Assembly (NCBI GenBank): GCA_044445965.1
Contig: JBIOEJ010000011.1
Span: 6,360-70,359 of the forward strand
Length of the DNA: 64,000 bases
DNA from: GAS188 sp044445965
GTDB taxonomy: Bacteria > Pseudomonadota > Alphaproteobacteria > Rhizobiales > Beijerinckiaceae
Direction: 5' to 3'
The position numbers were made by a program, and so were the translations under genes. The notes under the pieces were generated by a model, which saw only the letters and a list, made by a program, of their open reading frames with translations, did no database searches and was not told where the DNA came from. Shown piece after piece: positions 26,704 through 35,346 of the stretch. How positions within the stretch are numbered: position 1 is the stretch's first letter; every line of letters starts with the position of its first letter.

Positions 26704-28149
26704 CTATGGGGCGGTTACGGTGAACGTCCTTGCAGCCATGTTGCGCGGGCCTATCGGGTCCCCTCGGAGGAAAAGCACATAGCCCGTCATTCCGATGTGC
26801 CCCGGCTCGTGTCCGGGCGTCATAAACGAGGCATACACGCCGTTCCTCAGACCCATCCCGTGACCGGTCATCGTGACCGGGTAGGTCGAGTTCTGTATGA
26901 GCTGCGGAGGGCCCCAGTCTTGCGCCACAAGCCTCGTCGCGGTCGAGTAGTACCACGACAGGCTGACGGCAGGGCATTCTGGCCCCGCAGAGCAATTGAG
27001 CTTGGTGCAGGTGAAGGTCATCACGTAGAGCCTCAGGGCATCGTTGTACACGATCTGCGCGTGGCCTTCTGACATCGGGCCTGAGACGCAGGGCGAAGTC
27101 ATCACGGCGCTTTCGAGCCCGCCGCGGCCTTCCTGCGTCCAGCCGCCCTTTCCGTTGGAATCCGCATACCATTTGTAGAACTGCAGGCGGCCTTCGACCC
27201 GATGCCCCGACTTGTCACCAAGCTTGGCGCGCGCCATGTGGATGAAGGCATCCGGCTTGGTCGTAGGCGAGCCGGTGAATTGGTAGGGCACATAGAGGTA
27301 GTAATCGCCCGACGGGTCCATGTCGTCCACGAATGCGCTCGGTAGCGAATCTCCGTAGAATTTATCCAAACCGGTGGTTGGCGGAGTTCCAGGCAGCGTT
27401 ACGCCCGCGTAGCGGCCATTGCCGTATTCCAGCCAGTCGTTTTCAACGCCCGGCCTCGCAACCGGTATGGGCCAGGTTCTGCCGCCATCTGTGGAACGAG
27501 CCACCCCAACGGAGACCCAGCCCGCTGCCGCGCCCTTGGACGAGTGCGGGCAATGGATCTCGGCCTCGTAGATCATGATCAAATTACCCGGCTCGCGCGT
27601 CGGGTCGTGCACGATTCCGCCGGGCGCAGCATACTGCTCGTCAAAGTGGGTGACTCCGGCGTAGTTGCAGGGACTGTCGAAGGTGCGAGGGGGCCAGAAG
27701 ATCGCTTGGCCATGGTCGGCATTGCCAAAGCCCGGCGTCAGGGTGAAATTCAGGAAGTCCCGCGTCTGCAAAATGAACGTGTCGCCAAAAAGCTGCCTGC
27801 CGACCTGGTTGGTACCCGCGACAATGACGTTGTAGACTTCCGGGTATATTGCTGGCAGGAACGAGATATGCTCGTCCGGAACGTATTTCAGGGTAGTGGG
27901 AATCCTTACCGCGAGGTCGTTCGAAACCGACATCCTGATCAAGTTGTCGACGGCGTGAGCCGCTGGGCCGGTTTGATCGGAACCGGACTGGGCGATCCGC
28001 TCCACGCCCATCTGCCGCTGGCTTGATTCAAGCTTTGGCGCAAAGCGCGACAAGGTGTCCTCGTCTGCAGCTTGCGCGTTCACGAGCGAACTGATGACCA
28101 AGGTCAAGATTATGGCCGGTCTATTGATCGCCGAGGGGGCGTGACCCAT
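26704..28149 (-). CDS. Secreted protein of unknown function with an Asp-box-like motif
   Basis: A 481-residue protein with a signal peptide (INRPAIILTLVISSLVNAQAA). Its sequence is rich in Trp, Tyr, Pro and Gly, and one S-T-D-G-G-R-T-W stretch near residue 220 resembles the Asp-box of sialidase/BNR-type beta-propellers. Further strand-like blocks include NDWLEYGNGRYAG, GDYYLYVPYQF and AQIVYNDALRLYVMTF. A five- or six-bladed glycosidase-like propeller is possible, but I do not recognise the family. Several Cys pairs fit an extracytoplasmic protein. It lies within the tRNA-Arg island scar and its base composition appears lower in GC than its neighbours, consistent with transfer. Confidence 0.75.
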   Translation of the reverse strand: MGHAPSAINRPAIILTLVISSLVNAQAADEDTLSRFAPKLESSQRQMGVERIAQSGSDQTGPAAHAVDNLIRMSVSNDLAVRIPTTLKYVPDEHISFLPAIYPEVYNVIVAGTNQVGRQLFGDTFILQTRDFLNFTLTPGFGNADHGQAIFWPPRTFDSPCNYAGVTHFDEQYAAPGGIVHDPTREPGNLIMIYEAEIHCPHSSKGAAAGWVSVGVARSTDGGRTWPIPVARPGVENDWLEYGNGRYAGVTLPGTPPTTGLDKFYGDSLPSAFVDDMDPSGDYYLYVPYQFTGSPTTKPDAFIHMARAKLGDKSGHRVEGRLQFYKWYADSNGKGGWTQEGRGGLESAVMTSPCVSGPMSEGHAQIVYNDALRLYVMTFTCTKLNCSAGPECPAVSLSWYYSTATRLVAQDWGPPQLIQNSTYPVTMTGHGMGLRNGVYASFMTPGHEPGHIGMTGYVLFLRGDPIGPRNMAARTFTVTAP

Positions 28150-28172
28150 GATTTCCGTACCTTTGACTAGAG

Positions 28173-28340
28173 GTGCGCCATATTGCGTTCAACGCCATGC
28201 GTTTCCGAGTCAAGCTCGGACGCGAGCAGGAATTTCTCGACGCCCATAAGAAGGCCCAAGCCAACTGGCCCGGCCTCAAGCACGCCAGCATGATTAACAC
28301 AGGTGAGCGCACCCACTGCATCATTGCTGAATGGACCGAC
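28173..28340 (+). pseudogene. Fragment of an antibiotic-biosynthesis-monooxygenase (ABM-type) gene
   Basis: From a GTG at 28173, about 55 residues (FNAMRFRVKLGREQEFLDAH, ANWPGLKHASMINTGERT, CIIAEWTDM) look like the front half of a small ABM-fold protein. After MHV the match is lost and the frame continues as unrelated sequence to 28475. The rest of 28341-28572 shows no gene. This is probably a decayed copy in the island scar. Confidence 0.4.
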
Positions 28341-28572
28341 ATGCACGTGAGGCATAGAGCAGGATCGCAGGTTATCGCAGATTTACCGATTGGAGCGCGC
28401 GATGGCTTGCGGCATCATAGGGACACGGCGAACGAATATTGCCCATCTTCATCGGCCGTGGCGCGCCAATCTTGACCGGAGCGCTACGGTGCCTCTCGGC
28501 CAGCTTTTCCGGCGCAGTCGCGCGAGGCTCGTTCGCTGTCGCGGACTGTGCTTTTGGCGCTCGGCGCCGGCT

Positions 28573-29772
28573 TCACGTCGAATGGACCCGCAGCAGTGCT
28601 CCGAGATCATCCAGGGTCCGGTCGAGCTGGAGGGCTGCACGTCCGAGTGCGCTCCCGTGCCTGATTGTCCCCATCGGACGGGTGAGTGTGCGGCTCTCAT
28701 CGGCGAGAACGGCCCGGTCGAGCCCGATGCCGTGGCGGGCAAGAATCGGTTCGAGCTCTTGGGACCGACGGCGGAGTTCGGCCCGCGTCTTCTGGTAGGC
28801 GTGCTCGGACAAGCGGCGCCGGGCAGAATAGCTGAACACGTTGGTGAAGAACATGTCGGCATCGTCGCGGCCGGGCTGGAACAGCAGGACGTCGGCCTTG
28901 GGAAATTCCTTGCGATAGCGGTCCATTCCCACCTGCATGCGCGAATGGATGATCGCCCGGAAGGTCTGCGCCAGGACGACGGGAAGCCCGCCTTTGACCA
29001 GGGAAACGGCCTTCTTATGCGTGTGCCGCGCAGCGAGGTCCGCGTTGAACGGCACCAGCGGATTGATGCACAAGAGCAGCTCGGCACCCGCGCGCAACGC
29101 CACCGAGGCGTGCAGTGTCTTCACCAGCACGCCATCGACATAATAGCGCCCGTTGATCTCGACTGGCGGAAACAGCCCGGGCAGGGCGGCGCTCGCCAGG
29201 ACGGCGCGGGCGATCGGTACGTCGTCCCATCCGCGCGCACCGAAGGGGACCGCCTCCGCGGTGTCGAGATCGGTCGCCACGAGGAAGAGCTTGTGACGCA
29301 ACCGGCGAAAATCGTTAGTGCGGCCGGCAGCCGAGAAAAGCTCGGCGAGATAATCGCCGATACCGGCATTGTCGAAGACGCCGGTCGGTAGGGCGCTCGC
29401 CAGTTCCTGGAAGAACCCGCCGGACCCGGCTGCCTCGACATAGCGGCGCGCGACCGTCCCCAACAGCCGGGGCAACGAGGCGAGGCGCTGCAAATACTCC
29501 TTCAGGGCTGGGCGCAGCAGCAAATCGGGCTCGAAGGGATCGTCGGCCGTCTCGCTCTCGATGAACATGCGATGCATCGCCCGCGGCGCCATGCCGTTGG
29601 CAAGACCCGCGGCGATGAAGCTGCCGGAACTCACCCCCACATAGATGTCGGCGTCGGCAAGGCTGAGGCCGACCAAGGCCTCATCGAGCGCGACCAGCGC
29701 GCCGATCTCCCAAATAGCTCCCAAAGGCCCGCCGCCTGCCAAGGCAACGCCTCTCTTTCGGCGGGTCACCAC
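28573..29772 (-). CDS. Patatin-like phospholipase / lipid hydrolase
   Basis: A 399-residue cytoplasmic or membrane-associated serine lipase of the patatin family. It has the oxyanion Gly run in VALAGGGPLGAIWEIG (about residue 12), the nucleophile elbow GVSSGS (about 46-51) and the catalytic-dyad Asp in YYVDGVLVKTLHASVAL. The GTG at 29772 has AGGAGG eight bases upstream; the longer TTG-started frame (29817) has no such site. It lies 48 bases after the phasin stop and on the same strand, so a phasin-patatin operon acting at the surface of storage granules (polyester or wax/acylglycerol) is likely. Substrate is inferred from context. Confidence 0.88.
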   Translation of the reverse strand: MVTRRKRGVALAGGGPLGAIWEIGALVALDEALVGLSLADADIYVGVSSGSFIAAGLANGMAPRAMHRMFIESETADDPFEPDLLLRPALKEYLQRLASLPRLLGTVARRYVEAAGSGGFFQELASALPTGVFDNAGIGDYLAELFSAAGRTNDFRRLRHKLFLVATDLDTAEAVPFGARGWDDVPIARAVLASAALPGLFPPVEINGRYYVDGVLVKTLHASVALRAGAELLLCINPLVPFNADLAARHTHKKAVSLVKGGLPVVLAQTFRAIIHSRMQVGMDRYRKEFPKADVLLFQPGRDDADMFFTNVFSYSARRRLSEHAYQKTRAELRRRSQELEPILARHGIGLDRAVLADESRTLTRPMGTIRHGSALGRAALQLDRTLDDLGALLRVHST

Positions 29773-29820
29773 GTGCTGCCCCTCCTGGACTCCACCCCGG
29801 CGGGGCACGAGCTGCAATCG

Positions 29821-30252
29821 TCAGGAGTGCTTCGCGGCTCGCTGACTCGTCTTCTGCGCCGATTCCGCTCCCATCGAGGCCGTCAGCTTCTTGGTGACCG
29901 CCGTCAGTTCGCTGACGCGCTTTGCCAGCGCATCGACGTCCTTCTTGGTCGGCACGTTGAGGCCATGAAGCGCCCGCCCCACGCGATCCTCGAACACCCG
30001 TTCGAGCTTACCCCAGGTTCCGGTCGCCTGTTCCTTCACCTCGGCGATCGTATTGCCGGCGGCTTTCGTCGCGCGTTGCTGGACCTTTTCGCCCTCGTGG
30101 ACGAGGGTCTCGAAGAACTTGGTGCCCTCTTCCTGGGCCTTCGCAAAGGCGCCTAGGCCCGCCAGCCAAATCTGGTTTGCGGAATCCCTGATGGACGCAA
30201 CGAATTGGCCGTCTCCCTGACTGCCTGCCGGATGCTTCACCTTCTTGACCAT
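29821..30252 (-). CDS. Phasin (polyhydroxyalkanoate granule-associated protein)
   Basis: A 143-residue helical, Ala/Lys-rich protein of the PhaF/PhaI-type phasin family. The core SANQIWLAGLGAFAKAQEEG is diagnostic, followed by a heptad-rich region (KKDVDALAKRVSELTAVTKKL). The ATG at 30252 has GGAGAGA four bases upstream; upstream ATGs at 30264 and 30291 are weaker. Phasins coat PHA granules and in some bacteria other lipid bodies. Here the gene is followed by a patatin lipase and is divergent from a fatty acyl reductase, with an FNR/FixK-type dyad in the shared region. Confidence 0.88.
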   Translation of the reverse strand: MVKKVKHPAGSQGDGQFVASIRDSANQIWLAGLGAFAKAQEEGTKFFETLVHEGEKVQQRATKAAGNTIAEVKEQATGTWGKLERVFEDRVGRALHGLNVPTKKDVDALAKRVSELTAVTKKLTASMGAESAQKTSQRAAKHS

Positions 30253-30447
30253 TGCTCTCTCCATTCTGCGTTGATGCCTGCCCTTGGGCACGGATCGTCC
30301 TTGGCATGAAGACGACAGACGCCCTTAGAGATCGTAGCCCGACTGCGCGCACGCCGATCTCTCGGCTTCGGGCTGCAGTCGCGGAATGAATCGGATATCC
30401 GTTCCCTCGCCCATGACAGGCCATAGACAGCCGCGCCCGAGGTTTTG

Positions 30448-30461
30448 TTGATATAAGTCAA
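30448..30461. promoter_or_regulatory. FNR/FixK-type binding site
   Basis: TTGATATAAGTCAA matches the TTGAT-N4-ATCAA consensus of FNR/FixK-type regulators with a single change (G for A), and also satisfies TTGA-N6-TCAA. It lies 105 bases before the reductase ATG and about 195 before the phasin ATG. In alphaproteobacteria such sites switch genes on under low oxygen. The 313-base region 30253-30565 holds nothing else that I can name. Confidence 0.6.
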
Positions 30462-30565
30462 TCGCCCCAAGTTTTTTCAGGCTTCATGAAAAATGGTGGG
30501 GAGGTTCTTTTGGGAAAACACCTCTCGAAGCGCTGGTCGGCCCCGGTTCTACGGGATGAGGGAGA

Positions 30566-32554
30566 ATGATGATTTATTTCGTGACCGGCGCCAGCGGGTT
30601 CATCGGCAAGCGGCTTGTTCGTGCCTTGGTGTCGCGGCCGGACGCGCGCGTTTATTTCCTGATGCGCAACCCGTCTGGGGAACGGCTGGCCAAGCTATTG
30701 CAATTTTGGAACACCGACGCGAACCGCGCCGTTGCCCTCGAGGGCGACCTGACGAAACCGGGCCTGGGGATTGCGCAAGGCGACGTCGAACGAATTGCGA
30801 ATGAGGTCGATCACGTCTTCCATCTGGGCGCCATCTACGATCTCGAAGCCGACGCCGCGGCCGAGACGCGCACCAACATCGAAGGAACGCGCAACGCGGT
30901 GCTCTTCGCCGCGGCCATCGGCGCGAAGCGCTTCCATCACATGAGCTCGATCGCCGCGGCCGGCCTCTATCGCGGCGTCTTCCGCGAGGACATGTTCGAG
31001 GAGGCCGAAGACCTGGAGCATCCCTATTTCGCCAGCAAGCACGAAGCAGAGAAGGTGGTGCGCAACGAGTGCCGGATTGCGTGGCGGATCTACCGGCCCG
31101 GTCTTGTCGTCGGCGATTCGACCAGCGGCGAAACGGACAAGGCCGACGGCCCCTACTACTTCTTCAAGTTGATCCAGAAGACGCGCAAGTTGCTGCCGCC
31201 CTGGATGCCGAGCGTCGGCATCGAGGGCGGGCGCATCAACCTCGTTCCGGTCGATTTCGTCGTGACCGCCCTCGTCCACCTGGCCCATATCGAGGGCGAG
31301 GACGGCCATTGCTTTCATCTGACGGATCCCAATCCGCGCCGCGTCGGAGACATCCTCAATATCTTCTGCCGTGTCGCCCACGCGCCCGACATGGCTCTGC
31401 GCATCAACCCCGCGCTCTTGAGCTTCATTCCGCCGGGGGTCGTCAAAGCTCTGGTGGCTCTCACTCCGACGCGCCGCATCCGCAAGGCGGTGATGAAGGA
31501 TCTCGGCCTTCCCAAGGACATCTTCACCTTCGTGAACTATCCCACCCGGTTCGACAATCGCGAGGCGGAGCGGTTGCTCGAGCCGGCGGGTATACGGGTA
31601 CCGCCGCTCGAGGACTATGCCTGGCGGCTATGGGATTATTGGGAGCGCCACCTCGATCCGGATCTGTTCATCGACCATTCGTTGAGCGGCCGCGTCACGG
31701 GCCGGGTGGTGGTCATCACCGGCGGTTCCTCGGGAATCGGCAAAGCTGCCGCATTTCGCATAGCCGCGGCCGGGGCCGTCACCATCATCGTCGCGAGAGA
31801 TCCGGAAAAGCTCGAAAGGACGAGGCAGGAAGCGGCCGCGCGTGGATTGAAGCTCGTCACCTACTCCGCCGACATCGCCGACCCGGCCCAATGTGACGGA
31901 CTGATCCAGAAGATCGGCGCGGACCATGGCAGCGTCGATATTCTGGTCAACGATGCCGGCCGCTCCATCCGCCGCGGCATCGAGAATTCGTTCGATCGCA
32001 TGCACGATTTCGAACGCACCATGGCCGTCAACTATTTCGGCTGTCTGCGGCTCACGATGGGTCTTCTGCCGGCGATGGCCAGAAGGAAGAGCGGCCACGT
32101 CATCAACATTTCCTCGATCGGCGTCCTGACCAACGCGCCCCGCTTCTCCGCTTATGTCGCCTCCAAGGCGGCTCTCGAAGCGTGGACGCGCTGCGCCGCC
32201 TGCGAGTTCCTCGATCGCGGCGTCGAATTCACGACCATCAACATGCCGCTCGTGCGCACCCCCATGAGCGCGCCGACAAAGTTCTATGAAAACGTACCGG
32301 TTCTGACGCCTGACGAAGCCGCAGAATACATCGTGGAGGCGATCGTGCGTCGCCCGGTGCGGATCGCCACCAAGCTCGGCATTTTCGGGCAGGCGCTCCA
32401 CGCCGTGATGCCGCATGTGGCGCAGATCATCATGAATACGAGCTTCCGCATGTTTCCCGACTCGGCCGCTGCTCATGGGCAAGAGCCGGGAAGCGAAGCT
32501 CCGACCGCCGATCAGATCGCCTACACGCAATTGCTGCGCGGCATTCACTTCTGA
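30566..32554 (+). CDS. Two-domain short-chain dehydrogenase, fatty acyl-CoA/aldehyde reductase-like
   Basis: A 662-residue fusion of two Rossmann reductases. The N-terminal half is an extended SDR with TGASGFIG at residues 7-14 and YFASK near 152. The C-terminal half is a classical SDR with TGGSSGIG near 384 and YVASK near 528. The fusion order and length resemble mycobacterial AcrA1-type and proteobacterial acyl-CoA reductases that make fatty aldehyde and alcohol from acyl-CoA. The ATG follows GAGGGAGA. It sits with an acyl-CoA ligase, alcohol oxidase, aldehyde dehydrogenase and wax ester synthase, which supports a role in wax ester or long-chain alcohol metabolism. Activity as a fatty acyl reductase is inferred, not proven by motif alone. 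Confidence 0.85.
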   Translation: MMIYFVTGASGFIGKRLVRALVSRPDARVYFLMRNPSGERLAKLLQFWNTDANRAVALEGDLTKPGLGIAQGDVERIANEVDHVFHLGAIYDLEADAAAETRTNIEGTRNAVLFAAAIGAKRFHHMSSIAAAGLYRGVFREDMFEEAEDLEHPYFASKHEAEKVVRNECRIAWRIYRPGLVVGDSTSGETDKADGPYYFFKLIQKTRKLLPPWMPSVGIEGGRINLVPVDFVVTALVHLAHIEGEDGHCFHLTDPNPRRVGDILNIFCRVAHAPDMALRINPALLSFIPPGVVKALVALTPTRRIRKAVMKDLGLPKDIFTFVNYPTRFDNREAERLLEPAGIRVPPLEDYAWRLWDYWERHLDPDLFIDHSLSGRVTGRVVVITGGSSGIGKAAAFRIAAAGAVTIIVARDPEKLERTRQEAAARGLKLVTYSADIADPAQCDGLIQKIGADHGSVDILVNDAGRSIRRGIENSFDRMHDFERTMAVNYFGCLRLTMGLLPAMARRKSGHVINISSIGVLTNAPRFSAYVASKAALEAWTRCAACEFLDRGVEFTTINMPLVRTPMSAPTKFYENVPVLTPDEAAEYIVEAIVRRPVRIATKLGIFGQALHAVMPHVAQIIMNTSFRMFPDSAAAHGQEPGSEAPTADQIAYTQLLRGIHF

Positions 32555-32580
32555 CTGCCGCGACCGCCGCTGGCCCTCGG

Positions 32581-33516
32581 TCACGGGCCAGGTCGGCCAA
32601 CGGCAGTCAGGTTCGACGAGGCCAGTTCTCGGGTCAAGACATCGAGGACGACGGGTGAGAAGAGCATTGCCAGATGGCTGAGACCAGGGAGGATCTGTTC
32701 ACGGGCGCCGCCGAGGCGGCTGCTGTCCTGCGGCGCGACGAAGTTGTCCATCGGACTCCAGACGGTCAGCGTCGGCACGCGTGGATCGGCCGCCGGCAGG
32801 GCGCGGATCCAGGCGCCGTCCGGCTCCATCTGCCGCGCATTCTCGCCCGGTCCATAGCGGGCGAGCCAAGTACCATGGTGAGGAGAAGCGAGTGTCACCA
32901 ACCTCGCGACCCGGCTCGATCCATGCCGACGCAGATAGGCGCGCGCCGCGAGGCCGCCCATGCTGTGCCCGACGAGCGCGACCCGGTCTGCTCCCGCCTC
33001 CGCCCGCAGGGCTTCGATCCTGGCGTGCAATTGATCGGCAAGGGCGTCAATGCTCCCCAGCGGGGGTTCGAGGTCGACAGTGGCCACCGCAAACCCCGCG
33101 GCCCTCAATCGGCGGCGCAACCACCACCAGGCGCCCCGATTGCACAGGTAACCGTGGATCAGCAGAACCGGGATACCGGCCGGCCTCCGGTGCCCCACCG
33201 CGTCATCACCCATCCACAGCCGCTCGAACGGCTGGATGAGAACGAACAGCGCCTGATAGGCCAGCCATTCGCCGATGCCGATGCGCAACAGCGATGGACG
33301 GCGTCGCCTCGGTTCCCGCGGCTCCGCGGCGGCATGGCGGCGGGATATCGCGAAGCTCGCGACGATGACGCCGGAATGCGCCGCGAGAAATACGCCGACC
33401 GCGCCGGCGGCCGCCGCCATCGGGCTCAGGGCACCAAATCGCACGAGCAGCCCGCCGGCGATGAGCAGCGTCACGGCTTCGGCGGCGAGGCGGCAGCGCA
33501 GCCAGTACGACATCAT
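32581..33516 (-). CDS. Alpha/beta hydrolase (triacylglycerol lipase-like), membrane-anchored
   Basis: A 311-residue lipase-fold protein. After MMSYWLRCRLAAEA the first 60 residues contain two hydrophobic helices. The hydrolase domain follows: PVLLIHGYLCNRGAWWW, nucleophile elbow VALVGHSMGGLAARA, LASPHHGTWLARYG and a C-terminal Asp/His region. The start at 33516 or 33513 is chosen because the longer frame runs into the divergent ligase gene. It may hydrolyse storage esters in the neighbouring lipid pathway. Its end faces the convergent reductase gene. Confidence 0.85.
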   Translation of the reverse strand: MMSYWLRCRLAAEAVTLLIAGGLLVRFGALSPMAAAAGAVGVFLAAHSGVIVASFAISRRHAAAEPREPRRRRPSLLRIGIGEWLAYQALFVLIQPFERLWMGDDAVGHRRPAGIPVLLIHGYLCNRGAWWWLRRRLRAAGFAVATVDLEPPLGSIDALADQLHARIEALRAEAGADRVALVGHSMGGLAARAYLRRHGSSRVARLVTLASPHHGTWLARYGPGENARQMEPDGAWIRALPAADPRVPTLTVWSPMDNFVAPQDSSRLGGAREQILPGLSHLAMLFSPVVLDVLTRELASSNLTAVGRPGP

Positions 33517-33624
33517 GGCGGTCCGCCCTGGGCGAAGGGAGACATACAGCCGGAAGCACTCTCGATGAACCAACGAAAGCAGGGGCTCGAACCCCTCTCG
33601 GCCTTTTGAGGGAAGGACACGGTC

Positions 33625-35304
33625 ATGAAACCCATTTGGCTCAAGAGCTACCCCCATGGCGTTCCCGCCGAAGTGAACGTCGACGAGTACCGTTCGGTCG
33701 GTGAGCTGTTCACCAAGACCGTGGAGAAGTTCGGACCGCTTCCGGCCTTCGTCAACATGGGAACCAGCATCAGCTACGCCGAGCTCGATCGTCTCTCGCG
33801 CCGTTTCGGCGCGTATCTGCAAAACGTGCTGAAGCTGCGGCAGGGGGCACGGTTGGCCCTGGTGATGCCCAATCTCCTCCAATATCCGGTCGCGATGTTC
33901 GGCGCGCTCAGGGCCGGGTATACGGTGGTGAACTGCAATCCCCTCTATAGCCCCAGGGAGTTACAATATCAGCTGTCGGATTCCGGGGCCGAAGCGGTCG
34001 TCATCGTGGAGAACTTCGCCAACGTGCTCGCCCAGGTGATCGACTCGACGAAGATCAAGCACGTCATCACGACCCAACTCGGCGATCTGTTGGATTTTCC
34101 CAAGCGGCAGGTGGTGAATTTCATCATAAAGTTCGTGAAACGGATGGTGCCGGCCTGGAATATCCCTGGCGCCGTGTCCTTTCGGTCGGCGTTGAAGCGC
34201 GGCGCGGACACGCCATGGTCTCCACCCGATGTCGGCCCCGACGATATCGCCTTCCTGCAATATACCGGCGGCACGACGGGCGTTCCCAAGGGCGCCATGC
34301 TCACGCACCGCAACCTCGTGGCCAACTTGCAGCAGGCTCACGCATGGCTGAAGAACGTTCTGGAGGAGGGCCGCGAAACCATCATCACGGCGCTGCCCCT
34401 CTACCATATCTTCGCGCTCACGGCGAATTGCCTGACCTTCTTCAAGATCGGCGCGAAAAACGTCCTCATCACCAATCCACGCGACATTCCCGGATTCGTC
34501 AAGGAGCTCGGCAAGCATCGCTTCACCGTGATCACTGGGGTCAACACCCTCTACAACGCCCTGTTGAACAATCCGGATTTCGCAAAGCTCGATTTCTCTC
34601 CCATGCGCGTTTCGGTGGCGGGTGGGATGGCCGTGCGCAAAGCGGTCGCGGAACGCTGGAAGCAAGTCACCGGCAGGCCCCTGATCGAAGCCTACGGCCT
34701 CACCGAAACATCTCCGGCCGTGACCATGAACCCGCTCGACATTGCCGAGTACAACGGATCGATCGGGCTTCCAATTCCATCGACCGAGATCGCCATCCGC
34801 GACGACGCAGGCGAGGATCTTGCGCCGGGACAGGCCGGGGAACTGTGCGTACGCGGCCCACAGGTCATGAAGGGCTATTGGCAGCATCCGGAAGAGACCG
34901 CGAACGTCATGACGCCCGACGGCTTCCTGCGCTCCGGCGACATCGCGACCGTAGACGAGAACGGCTTTGTCCATATCGTCGATCGCAAGAAGGACATGAT
35001 CATCGTGTCGGGCTTCAAGGTGTTTCCCAACGAGATCGAAGATGTCGTGAGCCTGCATCCGGGGGTCTTGGAAGTCGGTGCGGTCGGTTTCTCCGACGTG
35101 CGATCCGGCGAGGCCGTCAAGATCGTCGTCGTGAAGCGCGATCCCGATCTGAGCGTGGAGGCCTTGATCGCGCATTGCCGCAAGCATCTGACCGACTACA
35201 AGGTGCCGCGGCATGTCGAATTTCGCGCCGAGCTGGCGAAAACGAACATCGGAAAAATTCTCCGGCGCGCTCTTCGCGAGGAGCGGTCCTTGGCATCCAC
35301 GTGA
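33625..35304 (+). CDS. Long-chain fatty acid--CoA ligase (FadD-like)
   Basis: ATP-dependent acyl-CoA synthetase of 559 residues. It has the AMP-binding P-loop YTGGTTGVPKG at about residue 213, the YGLTETSPAV motif near 352, the acyl-linker region SGDIATVDENGFVHIVDRKKD, and the C-terminal lysine block KTNIGKILRRALR. It is cytoplasmic and would supply acyl-CoA for reduction to alcohol and for ester synthesis. The ATG has GGAAGG eight bases upstream. It is divergent from the lipase gene and convergent with the GMC gene. Confidence 0.95.
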   Translation: MKPIWLKSYPHGVPAEVNVDEYRSVGELFTKTVEKFGPLPAFVNMGTSISYAELDRLSRRFGAYLQNVLKLRQGARLALVMPNLLQYPVAMFGALRAGYTVVNCNPLYSPRELQYQLSDSGAEAVVIVENFANVLAQVIDSTKIKHVITTQLGDLLDFPKRQVVNFIIKFVKRMVPAWNIPGAVSFRSALKRGADTPWSPPDVGPDDIAFLQYTGGTTGVPKGAMLTHRNLVANLQQAHAWLKNVLEEGRETIITALPLYHIFALTANCLTFFKIGAKNVLITNPRDIPGFVKELGKHRFTVITGVNTLYNALLNNPDFAKLDFSPMRVSVAGGMAVRKAVAERWKQVTGRPLIEAYGLTETSPAVTMNPLDIAEYNGSIGLPIPSTEIAIRDDAGEDLAPGQAGELCVRGPQVMKGYWQHPEETANVMTPDGFLRSGDIATVDENGFVHIVDRKKDMIIVSGFKVFPNEIEDVVSLHPGVLEVGAVGFSDVRSGEAVKIVVVKRDPDLSVEALIAHCRKHLTDYKVPRHVEFRAELAKTNIGKILRRALREERSLAST

Positions 35305-35346
35305 TCGCATTCAGGGCGGGGGTCACCCGGTGTCCGCCTCGGCGGA

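Noticed and set aside
33577..33595. GGGGCTCGAACCCC, resembling a tRNA T-arm
   Set aside because: No other tRNA arms can be folded around it; it is a short hairpin only.
33517..33882. Extension of the alpha/beta hydrolase into the acyl-CoA ligase gene
   Set aside because: The extra 120 residues are antisense to the ligase and have no hydrolase similarity; the ATG at 33516 precedes a clear membrane helix.
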